Source: CAZJDM01 sp964544765 (lineage in GTDB: Bacteria; Bdellovibrionota_B; Oligoflexia; CAYFLR01). Taken from it: a DNA stretch of 48,143 nt. The stretch lies in NCBI GenBank assembly GCA_964544765.1, contig CAZJDM010000011.1:1-48143 (forward strand), read 5' to 3'. This document shows, in pieces, positions 1-9,285 of the stretch. The notes below the pieces were generated by a model. That model saw only the letters and a list, made by a program, of their open reading frames with translations. It was not told the DNA's origin and made no database searches. Positions within the stretch are counted from its first letter, which is position 1; the number at the start of each line of letters is the position of its first letter. A program made the position numbers and the translations under genes.

Positions 1-91
1 TAGCAATACTTCTAAGTGATAAATGTTTATTGTTTTCGATAAGTGTAGATATTTTTTCTTTTAATAAGTCTCGATAATCCGGAAAATCCAT
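1..91 (-). CDS. N-terminus of a TIGR02147/DUF4423-like regulator (partial)
   Basis: The minus strand opens with ATG at 91-89 and stays open to the window edge. It encodes a start MDFPDYRDLLKEK followed by a segment ending LSLRSIA. This is the usual opening of TIGR02147 (DUF4423) proteins: a 'YRDFLK' helix and then a 'SLRxxAxxLG' DNA-binding helix. The family is known from Fibrobacteres and Bdellovibrio-like bacteria, where some members act as transcription factors. A GGGA stretch lies 5 bases before the ATG. The frame stays open upstream to a stop near 166 without another ATG, so this start is preferred. Only about 30 residues are visible; the match rests on memory of the family pattern. Confidence 0.5.
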   Translation of the reverse strand, partial: MDFPDYRDLLKEKISTLIENNKHLSLRSIA

Positions 92-278
92 TTTATTCCC
101 ATCTTCAAGGTCTAAGAAGTTGTTTAATTTATTATAATAATTGTTGTATAAATAATAATATTGTTAATATGCTTATTTATTTTAAATATGTTAGAAATTG
201 AAATAACATCAGGCTGAGAAAAATTCAAGACAATTACAAGGCAACTCACAGTAGACTTATCTTTGTTTTGAAAAATTA

Positions 279-1316
279 TTAGCTTGGACGCCGGTCGGCA
301 ATTAGGATCGCTCTATCATTTGATGTTATAGGGGTCGAATCAGAAGGGACAAATAAATTATCGTTTTCTCTTCTGATGCCCATAACTAGTGTTTCATCAG
401 TATTTAGAAGATCTTTAACTTGATGGTAGGATTTAGCTTCATCTGGAATAGGAACCAGATAAAATTGTTTTCCACAGCGATTGCTGGTTAATTCTGAAAC
501 CATCTGCTGGACACCAGGATCAAGAATCTCTTGTACAATTAACTGACTTGCTAAAGCCGATACACATACTACACTATCACATCCTGCCCTCATAAAAAAG
601 TCCCGGTTTTCGGGTAACACACACTCAACAACGCTGTAAATGTTGGGCACTGTTTGCTCAACTAATAATACAATTTTTAGGCTAATATTATCAGAATGTG
701 CATAATCTTGTTCATCAGCCAGTATAATCAAATATTTTGCTTGTTTATAATTGGCCCGTTCCAATACAGCTTCTCTGGATGGATCTCCTTTAATGAATAA
801 TACTCGTTTTTCTTGTAGTTCGACTGGAAGTTCCACTAATCCTTCATCTATCAGGACAATATCAACATCTTGAGAAGCGATATCCTTTTTTAATTCATTC
901 ACTACTTTTAATAATTTATCTGTCCCACCGTATCTACAAATAATTATATGATCCTTAATATGTAATTCGTTCATTCCAATTCTTTCCTTTCTCTTAAGTT
1001 CCACTAACCAACTCGCTAAAGATGACAACATATAACCTAAAAGGCTCACCCCAAAGATCATAGTAGGGTAACCAACTATGATTCTACCCATATCAGTACT
1101 AGGAGCCAAATCTCCATATCCAACTGTGGTCATGGTTACTACTGCCCACCAGGCAGCATCCAACCAAGATAAATCTTTATTAACAACTCTTTCACTTAAC
1201 CAGAATCCTATGCTGGAATAGCAGAACATTAATCCAATCAGTGGAATGATTAAGGAATGAAAGCGAGTAAACAATTTTAGGGTTGATCTAAAATACCGTG
1301 CTATTAAATGTACCAT
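279..1316 (-). CDS. Two-TM potassium channel with RCK (TrkA-N) domain
   Basis: Inner-membrane K+ channel, 345 residues. Two hydrophobic helices (about 22-38 and 78-105) flank a pore loop carrying the selectivity filter TVGYGD at 64-69. A cytoplasmic TrkA-N/RCK-type domain starts near residue 120 and a TrkA-C-like lobe ends the protein. Length and order fit MthK/Kch-type ligand-gated channels. The RCK nucleotide motif is degenerate: IICRYGGTDK stands where IICGYGxxG is usual, so two of three glycines are lost, which may mean weak or altered nucleotide binding. AGGA lies just upstream of the ATG. It is the last complete gene of the minus-strand run and lies 58 bp after the small gene before it. 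Confidence 0.88.
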   Translation of the reverse strand: MVHLIARYFRSTLKLFTRFHSLIIPLIGLMFCYSSIGFWLSERVVNKDLSWLDAAWWAVVTMTTVGYGDLAPSTDMGRIIVGYPTMIFGVSLLGYMLSSLASWLVELKRKERIGMNELHIKDHIIICRYGGTDKLLKVVNELKKDIASQDVDIVLIDEGLVELPVELQEKRVLFIKGDPSREAVLERANYKQAKYLIILADEQDYAHSDNISLKIVLLVEQTVPNIYSVVECVLPENRDFFMRAGCDSVVCVSALASQLIVQEILDPGVQQMVSELTSNRCGKQFYLVPIPDEAKSYHQVKDLLNTDETLVMGIRRENDNLFVPSDSTPITSNDRAILIADRRPS

Positions 1317-1374
1317 AATCCTATTTTATCAAATAAGCCCAGGCTAGAACATGTTAAAAATAAATCGTCAGTCT

Positions 1375-1785
1375 TTAGTCGATTTTTTTAAAACAAGGCT
1401 GAATTTTATAATTTTTTTTAGGAGGTTTTATCATCATTACTATTTTTACATGATTAGGTTCATGTTCCACTGAGGAAATTATATGTCTACTTCGGTCAAC
1501 CTGTGATTCCTGCCCTAAATAAGCACTTATAATTGCCTGCAGGGCATCCCATTGAAGAAATAGCAATAATTTTTCTTGGTTTGATTTATGAGGAATGGTG
1601 TTTAAGATATTATCAAAAGACATATCGAGTATTTTGAACATATTATATTCTGGTAGGTGTGATAAAAATTTAGAACTATCGCCTACCGTTTTGTTGCACG
1701 TGTGTTTGGTATAATTAAAATCTATTATTTGATCCTGATGATCAATTTTTAGTATAACTTGTGAAGTAATATCCTTGCATGGCAT
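1375..1785 (-). CDS. Small protein, possibly a degenerate NifU-N-like scaffold
   Basis: A 136-residue soluble protein that I do not firmly recognise. Its layout recalls IscU/NifU N-terminal scaffold proteins: an early beta segment (VILKIDHQDQIIDFNY), a Cys-containing turn (HTCNKTVGD), and a late helix with a W-x-ALQ pattern (LQWDALQAI) like the 'LpWxALxxAL' end of NifU-N domains. Unlike a working scaffold it keeps only the first cysteine region; the middle and late ligand cysteines are not apparent. The C-terminal 40 residues are basic. It follows nfeD by 60 bp on the same strand and could be the end of that transcript. The NifU assignment is tentative; the coding call is supported by length, spacing and ordinary composition. 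Confidence 0.5.
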   Translation of the reverse strand: MPCKDITSQVILKIDHQDQIIDFNYTKHTCNKTVGDSSKFLSHLPEYNMFKILDMSFDNILNTIPHKSNQEKLLLFLQWDALQAIISAYLGQESQVDRSRHIISSVEHEPNHVKIVMMIKPPKKNYKIQPCFKKID

Positions 1786-1845
1786 ATCAGTATCAACCTT
1801 ATTTGATAATCAATCTTAATTTGATAATAAACATTATTAGATAAA

Positions 1846-3210
1846 TTACTCTTTCTTATCATATAGAGATATTTTTAATATTAATCCGTCCACATCCTCA
1901 ACTTTGAACTCTTGACCCTTTTTAATATCTTCAGAGGAAATAGCGTTCCAAATTTCTCCATTGAATAAAATCTGCGTTTTGATTCCTGTTGGAACATCCT
2001 GGCCAGCAATCTGGGTTCTACCTTTTAGGCCGTTAATACCGGTTATCGGTTTGGTGTTTCTAGTGCGAATTAATAAGAAACCTATTGTCAGCATAATTAT
2101 AGAAAAAGCCACCGCGGTAGGAACTATAATGTAGGGTGATAGAGCCACTTCGGGAAAGGGAGAATCTATTAAGAACCATGAACCAATTAAAAAAGAAACA
2201 ATTCCTCCAATTCCTAATACCCCGAAACTGGTTACAAACATTTCGGAAATTAGTAATGCAACACCTATCAATAACAATCCTAACGCTCCCATATTGATAG
2301 ATAAAGCATTGAAACATATTAAACTCAGTAAAATAGAAATAACTCCTATTATTCCCGGAAATAACATGCCGGGGTGGGTTAATTCTATATATAGACCCAA
2401 TCCGCCAAAGGTCATTAACAGATATGCAACATTAGGGTGACCCAAAAAAGTGAGAAATTGCTCTTTAAGTGACATCTCAATAGAAATTTTTGACGCACCT
2501 TTAATGTTAATAACCTTTTGCTCTTCACCAATCTTAATACTTCTTCCGTTGACTTTTTGTAAAAGGTCATTTAAATCTTCAGCTATAAAATCTATCACCT
2601 TTTTTTCCAAGGCTTCATCACTAGTAACAGATACGCTCTCTTTGACCGCGGCTACAGCCCAATCTTCATTTCTGCCTCGTTCTTTAGCAATCGACTTGGC
2701 AAAGGCTGCGGTATCATTTACAATCTTTCTTTTTATATCCTCACCACCCGCATCCTTTCCGTCAAAATTAACCGGATGTGCCGCTCCAATGTTAGTTCCG
2801 GGAGCCATTACTGCAATATGAGCAGCCATGGTTATCATAACTCCAGCCGAACCGGCTCTAGCACCTTTGGGACCAATAAATACAACTACAGGTATCTTGG
2901 CATTTAGAATCCCCTTAACAATATTACGTGTAGACTCTAACATTCCTCCAGGAGTATCCATTCGAATTATTAATAATTCAGCTTGTTTTTGTTCACCAGC
3001 AGCTATAGCATTTAAAATATAGGAGCTGGTTCCAGTATTAATCATATCTTCAACTTGAATAATGTGAATCTCTTTGGCTACGTCTTTAGTAGTTTCTTTA
3101 GTTTCTTCCTTAACTTTTGCTTTATTCACCACTTCAGCTTTTACAGCTTGTAAAATATTTGTTATTCCGGATAAAGCAAAAAAAGCTAAAATAAATCCTT
3201 TTATTTGCAT
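1846..3210 (-). CDS. nfeD: NfeD-family membrane serine protease (ClpP class)
   Basis: Full-length NfeD, 454 residues. It has an N-terminal signal/anchor (1-25), a ClpP-like protease domain (about 48-215), four to five membrane helices (about 255-385) and a C-terminal OB-fold NfeDC domain. The catalytic Ser is S121 in ARAGSAGVMI. K162 lies 41 residues later, the same spacing as the Ser97-Lys138 dyad I recall for archaeal 1510-N. NfeD proteases cleave stomatin-type partners at the membrane, and the slipin gene directly upstream (82 bp) is the expected partner. The start is supported by GAGG seven bases before the ATG. Confidence 0.93.
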   Translation of the reverse strand: MQIKGFILAFFALSGITNILQAVKAEVVNKAKVKEETKETTKDVAKEIHIIQVEDMINTGTSSYILNAIAAGEQKQAELLIIRMDTPGGMLESTRNIVKGILNAKIPVVVFIGPKGARAGSAGVMITMAAHIAVMAPGTNIGAAHPVNFDGKDAGGEDIKRKIVNDTAAFAKSIAKERGRNEDWAVAAVKESVSVTSDEALEKKVIDFIAEDLNDLLQKVNGRSIKIGEEQKVINIKGASKISIEMSLKEQFLTFLGHPNVAYLLMTFGGLGLYIELTHPGMLFPGIIGVISILLSLICFNALSINMGALGLLLIGVALLISEMFVTSFGVLGIGGIVSFLIGSWFLIDSPFPEVALSPYIIVPTAVAFSIIMLTIGFLLIRTRNTKPITGINGLKGRTQIAGQDVPTGIKTQILFNGEIWNAISSEDIKKGQEFKVEDVDGLILKISLYDKKE

Positions 3211-3292
3211 ACTAAAACCTCGCTGGAAATCTTATGCCTTTTTGAAACCTCAATTAGTAACCTCAATTGGTTAAGATTTAAAAAGAATAAAC

Positions 3293-4060
3293 CTATGTTT
3301 CCGATGATGGCGCGGGTACAACATTTTTACTGAACATTTTCATCATTTCCAGCGGGAAAGGGAAAACGGTAGTTGAATTATTTTGAATACCAATTTCTGA
3401 TAATGTTTGTAAGTATCTAATTTGAATGGTAATTGGTTCCCTGGCCATAACTGAAGCTGCTTCGGCTAGTTTACGAGAAGCTTGTAATTCGCCTTCAGCC
3501 GCGATGATTTTGGCTCTTCTTACTCTTTCTGCTTCTGCTTGCTTAGCCATAGCTCTTTGCATATCTGCGGGTAAATCGATATGTTTTAATTCGACATTGC
3601 TTACTTTAACGCCCCATGGTTCAGTTTGATGATCAATTATCTCTTGAAGTTTGTGATTAATATCATCTCTGGCGATAAGCAACTGATCAAGTTCTGATTG
3701 TCCTAATACGGCCCTTAACGTTGTTTGGGATAATTGACTAGTAGCAAACAAATAATCTTCAACATCAACTAAAGCTTTAACAGGTTCAAGAACTCTAAAA
3801 TATACAACCGCATTAACTTTAATGGAGACATTATCTTTGGTGATAATGTCTTGTGAAGGCACATCCATAGCTACAGTTCTTAAACTCATTCTGGTCATGG
3901 TATCCAAAATTGGAATCAAAAAAATCAATCCAGGACCTTTATATCCAATACAGCGACCAAGTCTAAAGATAACTCCTCTTTCATATTCTTTTAAAACTCT
4001 TAAACAACTAGCTAAAAAAGCCAATAATATAAATACACCAGTTAAAATACTTGTAGACAT
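3293..4060 (-). CDS. Slipin (SPFH/stomatin-like membrane protein)
   Basis: 255 residues: a short N-terminal membrane anchor (about 5-22), then YERGVIFRLGR, the hallmark opening of slipin SPFH domains, the band-7 domain, and an Ala/Glu-rich helix (AKQAEAERVRRAKIIAAEGE) that drives oligomerisation. Length is normal for prokaryotic slipins, which form ring-like scaffolds at membrane microdomains. Operon order slipin then NfeD is the classic arrangement, and the slipin tail is the likely NfeD substrate. A purine-rich GGGGG...AAGG segment precedes the ATG. Downstream of plsC by about 106 bp on the same strand. Confidence 0.93.
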   Translation of the reverse strand: MSTSILTGVFILLAFLASCLRVLKEYERGVIFRLGRCIGYKGPGLIFLIPILDTMTRMSLRTVAMDVPSQDIITKDNVSIKVNAVVYFRVLEPVKALVDVEDYLFATSQLSQTTLRAVLGQSELDQLLIARDDINHKLQEIIDHQTEPWGVKVSNVELKHIDLPADMQRAMAKQAEAERVRRAKIIAAEGELQASRKLAEAASVMAREPITIQIRYLQTLSEIGIQNNSTTVFPFPLEMMKMFSKNVVPAPSSET

Positions 4061-4166
4061 CCTTTTTCCCCCTAATACTTAATTTTATGTACCTTTGATT
4101 TAGATATAGTAATCATTTAAATATAGTTATACCTTCTATTCGATTAAAGTCCAGTTACATCTTAAT

Positions 4167-4889
4167 TTAATTATATTTTTGTAAATATCGATAAACAATT
4201 TGCTCGACTTCCTTTGGGATATTACGCTCGTCTTGTTGGGTAAGATTAGCTGTTTCAATGGGATCTGAAATTATAATTCGGACATGTTCTGATTTTAATA
4301 AGGGTTTAGATTTGCCAATTTTAAAAGAATTGATAATAGTTACAGGTACAATGGGAACCTGACTCTTAAAAGCCAACTTAAAACTGCCTGATTTAAATTT
4401 CTTCATCTGAATACCACGACTCCTGGTTCCTTCGGGAAAGATGGTTATAGATAACCCTTCTTTTAATCGATCGATACCTTTATAAAAAGATTCTATTGTA
4501 GATTTGACATTTTCTCGATCTATAAAAACGCATCCCATCAAGTGGGCCCATAATCCCATTATAGGGAAAAACCTTACACTTTCTTTAGCTATAAAGGCTT
4601 TTGGTTTGTTTATATATGCTATCATTAAGGGAATATCAAAAGCGCTTTGATGATTACTAACAAATAATACAGCGCGATCCCTGGGAACCTTTTCATTTCC
4701 TATAACTTCTACCTTTGTTCCGGTGATCCAGATTAGTATCTTGGCCCAATAGAAAGTTACTTTAAACACTAATTTAGACTTTAGTTCTTTTAAACCAATC
4801 CAATCCATAGGGTATAAAATTAAGATAATAGGTATGGTTGTTAATAGAGATAGGGTAAAGTAAGTAATCCAAGCAATAATAGTTGTCAT
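4167..4889 (-). CDS. plsC: 1-acyl-sn-glycerol-3-phosphate acyltransferase (PlsC)
   Basis: 240 residues, typical for PlsC, which converts lysophosphatidic acid to phosphatidic acid at the inner membrane. One or two N-terminal hydrophobic helices (about 5-28) precede the acyltransferase core. The catalytic HX4D motif is H80-QSAF-D85 and the substrate-binding FPEGTRSR is at 151-158. The ATG is preceded by a GGGAAAG ribosome-binding site. Lies 25 bp downstream of the helicase gene and is probably co-transcribed with it; no functional link between the two is evident. Confidence 0.93.
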   Translation of the reverse strand: MTTIIAWITYFTLSLLTTIPIILILYPMDWIGLKELKSKLVFKVTFYWAKILIWITGTKVEVIGNEKVPRDRAVLFVSNHQSAFDIPLMIAYINKPKAFIAKESVRFFPIMGLWAHLMGCVFIDRENVKSTIESFYKGIDRLKEGLSITIFPEGTRSRGIQMKKFKSGSFKLAFKSQVPIVPVTIINSFKIGKSKPLLKSEHVRIIISDPIETANLTQQDERNIPKEVEQIVYRYLQKYN

Positions 4890-4914
4890 TGGTCTTTCCC
4901 TTTCATAAAACTGT

Positions 4915-7254
4915 TTAAATTCTACTCATTAGTCCCTTCGATTTGACTAATATTGGAGAAAGTCGCCCAATAGAGATGATCCAAAGTTGATATATCGCAC
5001 GAGTAACAGCTACATGAAGAGATCTTCTAGCTTCAATTACATCCGGATAATGATTGGCATTAGCATCGGGAATAATAACATAATCATATTCTAGTCCTTT
5101 TACTTGGGCAACATCAACGATATCAATACCTGGTTTAAAGGTAAAATTGCCTTCAATTATTTGTCGTACAAAGATGGATCTACTCAATAAGTGGTGATAT
5201 CGCTTGGCGCTGTCTTTATCTCTGGTAATAATTCCTATAGTAGCTGTTGATTCGCGACTACTAAGATCACCAAGGGCATCAACCAGAAAAGTAATTTCAT
5301 GCCCCAAATTGTCAAAATGGGACCAGGAAACAGGTACTCCATCTCGCTTGGCAATAGGTTTATCTTTAGGGGCAGATGATCCTAGTATTGAGTGAGCTAG
5401 ATTCAAAATAGGTCGGGTTGATCGATATGATATTTTTAAATGTACCGGAGAAATGTTGTAAAAATTGAACTGCTCCATTGCATTTTGCCAGGAAGTAAAA
5501 CAAGCGGTTGGATCTATGTGTTGAGCATGATCGCCGGCAACTGTAATACCACCTTTGTCTCTAATCGTGTACCCCAGAATCTTTTGTTCAATCGGGGCTA
5601 GATCTTGAGCTTCATCCACTATTAAATGAGTAAAAGTATCTAATCGGCCCTTGGTTGTCTTGAGTCCACCTGTTTTTAATTTTAATAGTTCTATTAAAAT
5701 AGCATAATCCTCAACATCAATGGTTTGAGCATGTTCATATGGAGTTCCTTCATCAATAGACTTTCCATCTACTGTTATTAGTCTTCCTGGATCAACATCG
5801 GCAAATTGTTCTTCGGTAGTTGGTGATAATTGAATTTTAGAATGTTGGATAACATCCTCTACCATATCAATATTTAATTTATTATTAGATTTTTTTACTG
5901 CCCTTAACAGGCATTTACGATCTAGAAATAGGTTGTTCCTATCTTTGGATAAATATAATAATTTTTCTTTTTCTTTTTCGATTATTGTTTTTACTTGTTC
6001 TATATTGATGCTTGATTGTTTATTGGGATTAGAATTGGAATTTATTTGTGAAATAAGGTGAGTAATGTCCTTTTCTAAATTATTTAACCATTCTAGTATA
6101 TTTTCGTCTTTGTTTTTATCACGAATACAATCGTTTATATTGGGAATAGGATTGTTTATCTTAAGATTATGAAAACTTTTTAGTAGGTCCTTTTTGATGC
6201 TTTTTGCTAGATCATTTACATAGGAAGGTAACACTTCCAACAAAGCTTGATGACGTTTAAATTTTATTACATTTATAGGAGTACAGTCGCAAATTCGTTC
6301 TGGTAAATCTTTAAATAACCGTTTTCCTTGCTGTTTGATCCAATCATCAAATGTCGCAACTGGCGTGTTATCCATTTTTAAGCCTTTTAACAGTACATTT
6401 GATAAACCTACTAATCCTCGTTCTGGGACAATTACTTTTAAATTCCGTGAGTGATAAAGTTCCGGATCTTTGAAATTGATTACTGCTAAGCGATGAAGTG
6501 CTACAGTGGTTTTACCACTACCAGCGCTTCCAAGTATTAATAAAGGAAACTTTTCATGTTTTTCTAGTACTGAGAACTGATCTTTGTCTAATAAGGCAGA
6601 TATAGCTGAAGTTTTTTCTTTATATGCATTAACTCCCAGTTTTTGATACATAACAGTACTACCTGCTCCGCCGGTCAATTTGGGTGCATATTCTTCGACG
6701 TTTTTAACCCATCTATCGTTTTCTTCGCGAAGTAAGGTAACTTGAGGAGTAATTATTTTTACAAGTTGACCGTTATCAAAAGATAAAATGTTTCGCTGTA
6801 AAAGTTTACCGGTAATTATCTTTTCATTAATTTCTTCTTCGTATTCATCTCCTACTTGATAGTTAAAAAAGATTTTAGCAATGGGTGCGAATCGCCAATC
6901 TATGATAGTTATTTGGGCCTTGGGATTAATATATGTTTTGTACCCTAATAATATATCTCTGGTTTTACCTTGAGTGTGTAATTTCATATGAGCAAAATAT
7001 GGACAACGTATATCGGGAACCTTTTTATCGAGTGAAAAATGTCCCGCTTGACTGTGAACCATATGTAATTGATCGAATAGAGAAGGTAAATCATCTTTTC
7101 TAGCTCCTACAGTGTCATCTCTTAAGGAAGTAAAATGCTGATGATATGATTCTATGAGTTTTTTACGCGGCCCTTCTTCAGATATAGCTTTTTTGACTCT
7201 TTTAAGGATTTCTTCTTCTTCATGGATAATTTTTAAATCATTTTCTAGTGTTAT
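4915..7254 (-). CDS. HelD/UvrD-type superfamily 1 helicase, start likely non-AUG
   Basis: SF1 helicase of the HelD-like (COG3973) class, about 779 residues from the proposed start. Visible motifs in order: Walker A GSAGSGKTT (about 242-250), Walker B LIVDEAQDL, AQVKGLEYDYVIIPDA, and motif VI VAVTRA near the C-terminus. HelD proteins release or recycle RNA polymerase; more distant relatives may act on DNA. The first ATG (7062) would cut off a highly charged helical N-terminus that is open in frame and resembles the coiled-coil arm of the family. No ATG, GTG or TTG lies in frame before the upstream stop near 7270. A good AAGGAG site sits seven bases before an ATA codon at 7254-7252, so I place the start there; an ATG-to-ATA change or sequencing error is the alternative. 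Confidence 0.85.
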   Translation of the reverse strand: MTLENDLKIIHEEEEILKRVKKAISEEGPRKKLIESYHQHFTSLRDDTVGARKDDLPSLFDQLHMVHSQAGHFSLDKKVPDIRCPYFAHMKLHTQGKTRDILLGYKTYINPKAQITIIDWRFAPIAKIFFNYQVGDEYEEEINEKIITGKLLQRNILSFDNGQLVKIITPQVTLLREENDRWVKNVEEYAPKLTGGAGSTVMYQKLGVNAYKEKTSAISALLDKDQFSVLEKHEKFPLLILGSAGSGKTTVALHRLAVINFKDPELYHSRNLKVIVPERGLVGLSNVLLKGLKMDNTPVATFDDWIKQQGKRLFKDLPERICDCTPINVIKFKRHQALLEVLPSYVNDLAKSIKKDLLKSFHNLKINNPIPNINDCIRDKNKDENILEWLNNLEKDITHLISQINSNSNPNKQSSINIEQVKTIIEKEKEKLLYLSKDRNNLFLDRKCLLRAVKKSNNKLNIDMVEDVIQHSKIQLSPTTEEQFADVDPGRLITVDGKSIDEGTPYEHAQTIDVEDYAILIELLKLKTGGLKTTKGRLDTFTHLIVDEAQDLAPIEQKILGYTIRDKGGITVAGDHAQHIDPTACFTSWQNAMEQFNFYNISPVHLKISYRSTRPILNLAHSILGSSAPKDKPIAKRDGVPVSWSHFDNLGHEITFLVDALGDLSSRESTATIGIITRDKDSAKRYHHLLSRSIFVRQIIEGNFTFKPGIDIVDVAQVKGLEYDYVIIPDANANHYPDVIEARRSLHVAVTRAIYQLWIISIGRLSPILVKSKGLMSRI

Positions 7255-7366
7255 CTTTATACTCCTTTTTAAAAGGTTTTATCTGTCCCCATACAGGAGG
7301 GTTTCCTACCTTATCAAATTTTGAAACTGGCTGTCAAAAATTTACCTGAATATGAGGTCAATAGAC

Positions 7367-7396
7367 TTGCACATCAGATGAAAAATATAGTAAAAT
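7367..7396 (+). promoter_or_regulatory. Sigma70-like promoter for the exported protein at 7455
   Basis: TTGCAC at 7367-7372, an 18-base spacer, and TAAAAT at 7391-7396 lie in the divergent region between the helicase and the gene at 7455. The TSS would fall near 7403, leaving a leader of about 50 bases before a good GGGAGG site. Pattern only. Confidence 0.4.
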
Positions 7397-7454
7397 ATTC
7401 TGTACAATAGATAGTTTATCAAGAAAAAATTCATTAATTAAAGGGAGGTCATTG

Positions 7455-8183
7455 ATGAAATTGTCTCATTTTTTAAGTGTTGTTTTATTGGGAATTGTGG
7501 TTAATATTCCACTTTTTGCTATTAGCAGTCTTCCATCTAATATCACCTTTACTCCAACTACCAAAAAGTCATCTGTAAAACACGGTTTTTCAGGTTATTT
7601 GAGAAAAGGAACCAATTTTGCGGAATTTAACAATATGAGTGAAATGGGAATTGGATATTATCGATATTATAATCGTTTGAAAGTAGGGCATACTATCAAT
7701 AGAGGTGTAGCTAGTTCAAATAGAGATATTCGATTCGATCATAATCAAGATGAATTTTATAAAGACTATAGTTTTTCAAATGATCCAGCTTATAGAACCA
7801 ACTTAACCAGCGTAGGATATGAAGCTCGATTTACCTATGCTGCTTATAAGCCTTCTAGTTGGATTCAAGTAGGGGTGGGTACAGAGTTTGGTATAAGTTA
7901 TGTTGCTCGTAGACATGAGTTAGTAGAATCTAAAAGCAAACTAGATAGTATGAATTTAGTAGCCAAGAATGGCAGACCTTCCATTCCTGTTGAAAAAATA
8001 GAACAAGGAATCGATACCTATTTTGCTCCTGTTGCTGAAGTTGGTATTAATTTTTATAATTCTGTATCAATTAGCACAACTCTTTCGTACAAATATCATT
8101 TGTCTTCTCCATCGATTGCTTATTCGCATAAACTATCTGATCAAATGCTATTTGGTTTAAGTGCTGAAATTCCTATCCAGTAA
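7455..8183 (+). CDS. Exported protein, probable small outer-membrane beta-barrel
   Basis: 242 residues with a clear signal peptide (MKLSHFLSVVLLGIVVNIPLFA, mature from about residue 23). The mature part alternates aromatic and polar residues, with segments such as GIGYYRYYN, SVSISTTLSYKYHL and a strand ending at the C-terminus, as in small outer-membrane barrels of about eight strands. A longer frame would begin at TTG 7452, but the GGGAGG site at 7443-7448 is six bases from ATG 7455, so the ATG is chosen. No family recognised. Monocistronic by context: own promoter upstream, about 140 bp to the next gene. Confidence 0.75.
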   Translation: MKLSHFLSVVLLGIVVNIPLFAISSLPSNITFTPTTKKSSVKHGFSGYLRKGTNFAEFNNMSEMGIGYYRYYNRLKVGHTINRGVASSNRDIRFDHNQDEFYKDYSFSNDPAYRTNLTSVGYEARFTYAAYKPSSWIQVGVGTEFGISYVARRHELVESKSKLDSMNLVAKNGRPSIPVEKIEQGIDTYFAPVAEVGINFYNSVSISTTLSYKYHLSSPSIAYSHKLSDQMLFGLSAEIPIQ

Positions 8184-8325
8184 ATTAAAATTTCAGAAAC
8201 AAATAAGTGGAAACTCTGAGTAACCAGAATTTGCATGCTTCAGTATTGATAAAATTGCTGGATATTAGCGTTTAAGGTATGTCCTGATTATCTTATTTAA
8301 CTTACCTATAATTTATGGAGGTAAA

Positions 8326-9135
8326 ATGAAAATCAGGGATTTTTCGAAAAACTTATTATTTGCTTTATTTGTTTTAGCGTCAACGGATTTGATATTTGGA
8401 GATCCAGCTTTACCTACGACCTTAAATACAATGAAAGAAGTCTGTAATTTTTATAAAAAGAGATTTGAAGGGTATAGATGTGTATATAATCCTTGGCTAA
8501 TTAGCGATCCTCAAGATCAGTGTAGGTTGTCTGGTCAAGTGTCCAGTCAAGAAAAAAATGGTATTCATAGACAAATTGCCGGGTGGTCGCTTGAAAATGT
8601 CAATAGGATGGGTGAACATAAAAGTGTGGTTATACTATTTACAGAAGCAGTAGGTTCAGAAAAGGAAATTATCAATTCTATTGAGGATATAGTGGTATCT
8701 CTTAAAATTGACCTAGCTTCAAAAAGATTGGGGGCAGTTCTTTATAAAAGATTGAGATCAGTTCTTTCTAGTGGAGGTGAGAAAAGAGAATTTAAAGATG
8801 TTTATAGAAGTGGTTGGCAACACAATTTTTTTATTGAACCATTTGGATATAAGTGGATCTATAATCGAGTATATTTTAGGGAACTCAATGATCCGCCTAT
8901 TGAACCGTCTGATGATCTCAAAAAATACCTTGATTCGGATTGTTATTATGAGCAAGTTGCCAATTTAATATTTGATACAGGGCAAGAAAAGGGTGATACA
9001 TGTTTTATTTGGAAAAGTCCTGAATTACGTAGGTCAAGAGTAGAATATTTTGATCGCTGTATAGATTCAAACTTTGTACGTGAACAGAAAGTATTCAACC
9101 ATTTATATGCCTATCCTGTCGTTTTAATAAAATAA
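8326..9135 (+). CDS. Secreted protein of unknown function
   Basis: 269 residues with a signal peptide (hydrophobic LLFALFVLASTDLIFG, cleavage near residue 25). The mature protein has about seven cysteines (for example in KEVCNFY, YRCVYNP, DQCRLSG, SDCYYEQ, DTCFIW and DRCID), which suggests disulfide bonds in the periplasm or outside. Mixed helix and strand content, no motif recognised. GGAGG lies four bases before the ATG. A strong intrinsic terminator follows 11 bp after the stop, so the transcript ends here. Confidence 0.72.
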   Translation: MKIRDFSKNLLFALFVLASTDLIFGDPALPTTLNTMKEVCNFYKKRFEGYRCVYNPWLISDPQDQCRLSGQVSSQEKNGIHRQIAGWSLENVNRMGEHKSVVILFTEAVGSEKEIINSIEDIVVSLKIDLASKRLGAVLYKRLRSVLSSGGEKREFKDVYRSGWQHNFFIEPFGYKWIYNRVYFRELNDPPIEPSDDLKKYLDSDCYYEQVANLIFDTGQEKGDTCFIWKSPELRRSRVEYFDRCIDSNFVREQKVFNHLYAYPVVLIK

Positions 9136-9146
9136 CGATTTCATAT

Positions 9147-9178
9147 GCGATGAGTATAATCTGCTCATCGCGTTTTAT
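9147..9178 (+). terminator. Rho-independent terminator
   Basis: Perfect 8-bp stem GCGATGAG (9147-9154) with CTCATCGC (9164-9171), a 9-base loop, then GTTTTATT. Lies 11 bp after the stop of the secreted-protein gene. Confidence 0.8.
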
Positions 9179-9285
9179 TAGAACCTTTTAATTTATATTT
9201 AATCACAATTTAATTCCTCTGTGGCAAATTAAGAATTAGAAAATGGAATGAGGATTATTGGATGATTAAAAAAGGAGGTTCAATT

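Noticed and set aside
2450..3274. Several plus-strand open frames opposite nfeD.
   Set aside because: Shadows of the well-supported nfeD gene; no family resemblance or ribosome-binding sites.
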